In this document: piece by piece, positions 5,906 through 5,959 of the stretch
Layout of the letters: every line of letters starts with the position of its first letter
Position numbering within the stretch: position 1 is the stretch's first letter
DNA from: Atribacterota bacterium
GTDB lineage: Bacteria > Atribacterota > Phoenicimicrobiia > Phoenicimicrobiales > Phoenicimicrobiaceae
DNA length: 5,959 nt
Direction: 5' to 3'
Assembly: GCA_030666935.1 (NCBI GenBank)
Contig: DAOUWX010000120.1
Coordinates: 1 to 5,959, forward strand
The notes under the pieces: generated by a model
What the model was told of the DNA's origin: nothing
Seen by the model: the letters and a program-made list of their open reading frames with translations, nothing else
The model's database searches: none
Made by a program: the position numbers and the translations under genes

Positions 5906-5945
5906 GGTTAGCCAGTTAACCAGTTTACCGGTTACCCGGTTGAAG
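5906..5945 (+). repeat. Degenerate octamer array, same family as the one near 3300
   Basis: Five contiguous 8-base units: GGTTAGCC, AGTTAACC, AGTTTACC, GGTTACCC, GGTTGAAG. They keep the RGTTA core and 8-base period of the arms at 3275-3368, so this is a dispersed element. Only one orientation is visible before the window ends 14 bases later; an opposite arm may lie outside. Confidence 0.75.
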
Positions 5946-5959
5946 AATTAAAATCAGGT

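Overview
The window is about 6 kb of AT-rich bacterial DNA with six protein genes, all read on the minus strand. Intergenic spacers are very AT-rich and most genes have clear AGGAG-type ribosome binding sites. The gene set (a double [4Fe-4S] QueG-family protein, a DUF355 adenosine-specific kinase, a NatAB-type ABC exporter, a PspC-domain protein and an exported isoaspartyl methyltransferase) suggests an anaerobic, low-GC bacterium. The spacers carry degenerate 7- and 8-bp tandem arrays, a feature I associate with uncultured candidate phyla of the Atribacterota/Aerophobota kind. That placement is an inference from style, not from a marker gene.

Layout in the direction of transcription (right to left): a non-coding right end with an octamer repeat array (5906-5945); the adenosine-specific kinase gene (5199-5681); a spacer almost filled by heptamer repeats (5077-5198); the PspC-domain gene (4581-5054) followed after 26 bp by the QueG-like gene (3400-4557), probably one transcript; a 200-bp spacer with an inverted pair of octamer arrays (3275-3368) and a stem-loop at the QueG-like stop codon; the ABC ATPase and permease genes, overlapping by 4 bp (2453-3199 and 1263-2456), ending at a strong bidirectional terminator (1195-1242); then the methyltransferase gene pcm (275-1000) with its own likely promoter; and a non-coding left end (1-274).

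Functionally the genes do not form one pathway. NatA/NatB form an ABC-2 exporter. The PspC-domain protein is a small membrane protein of the envelope-stress type. Pcm repairs isoaspartyl damage and here carries a signal peptide. The QueG-like protein keeps both iron-sulfur cluster motifs and the HEAT-repeat tail, but the conserved catalytic Asp of QueG is Asn, so its reaction may differ.

I see no mobile element, CRISPR array, tRNA or rRNA. The most unusual content is the intergenic repeats: two spacers hold short-unit arrays with arms in opposite orientation, and a third array has the same octamer as one of them. I do not see an obvious new multi-gene system.
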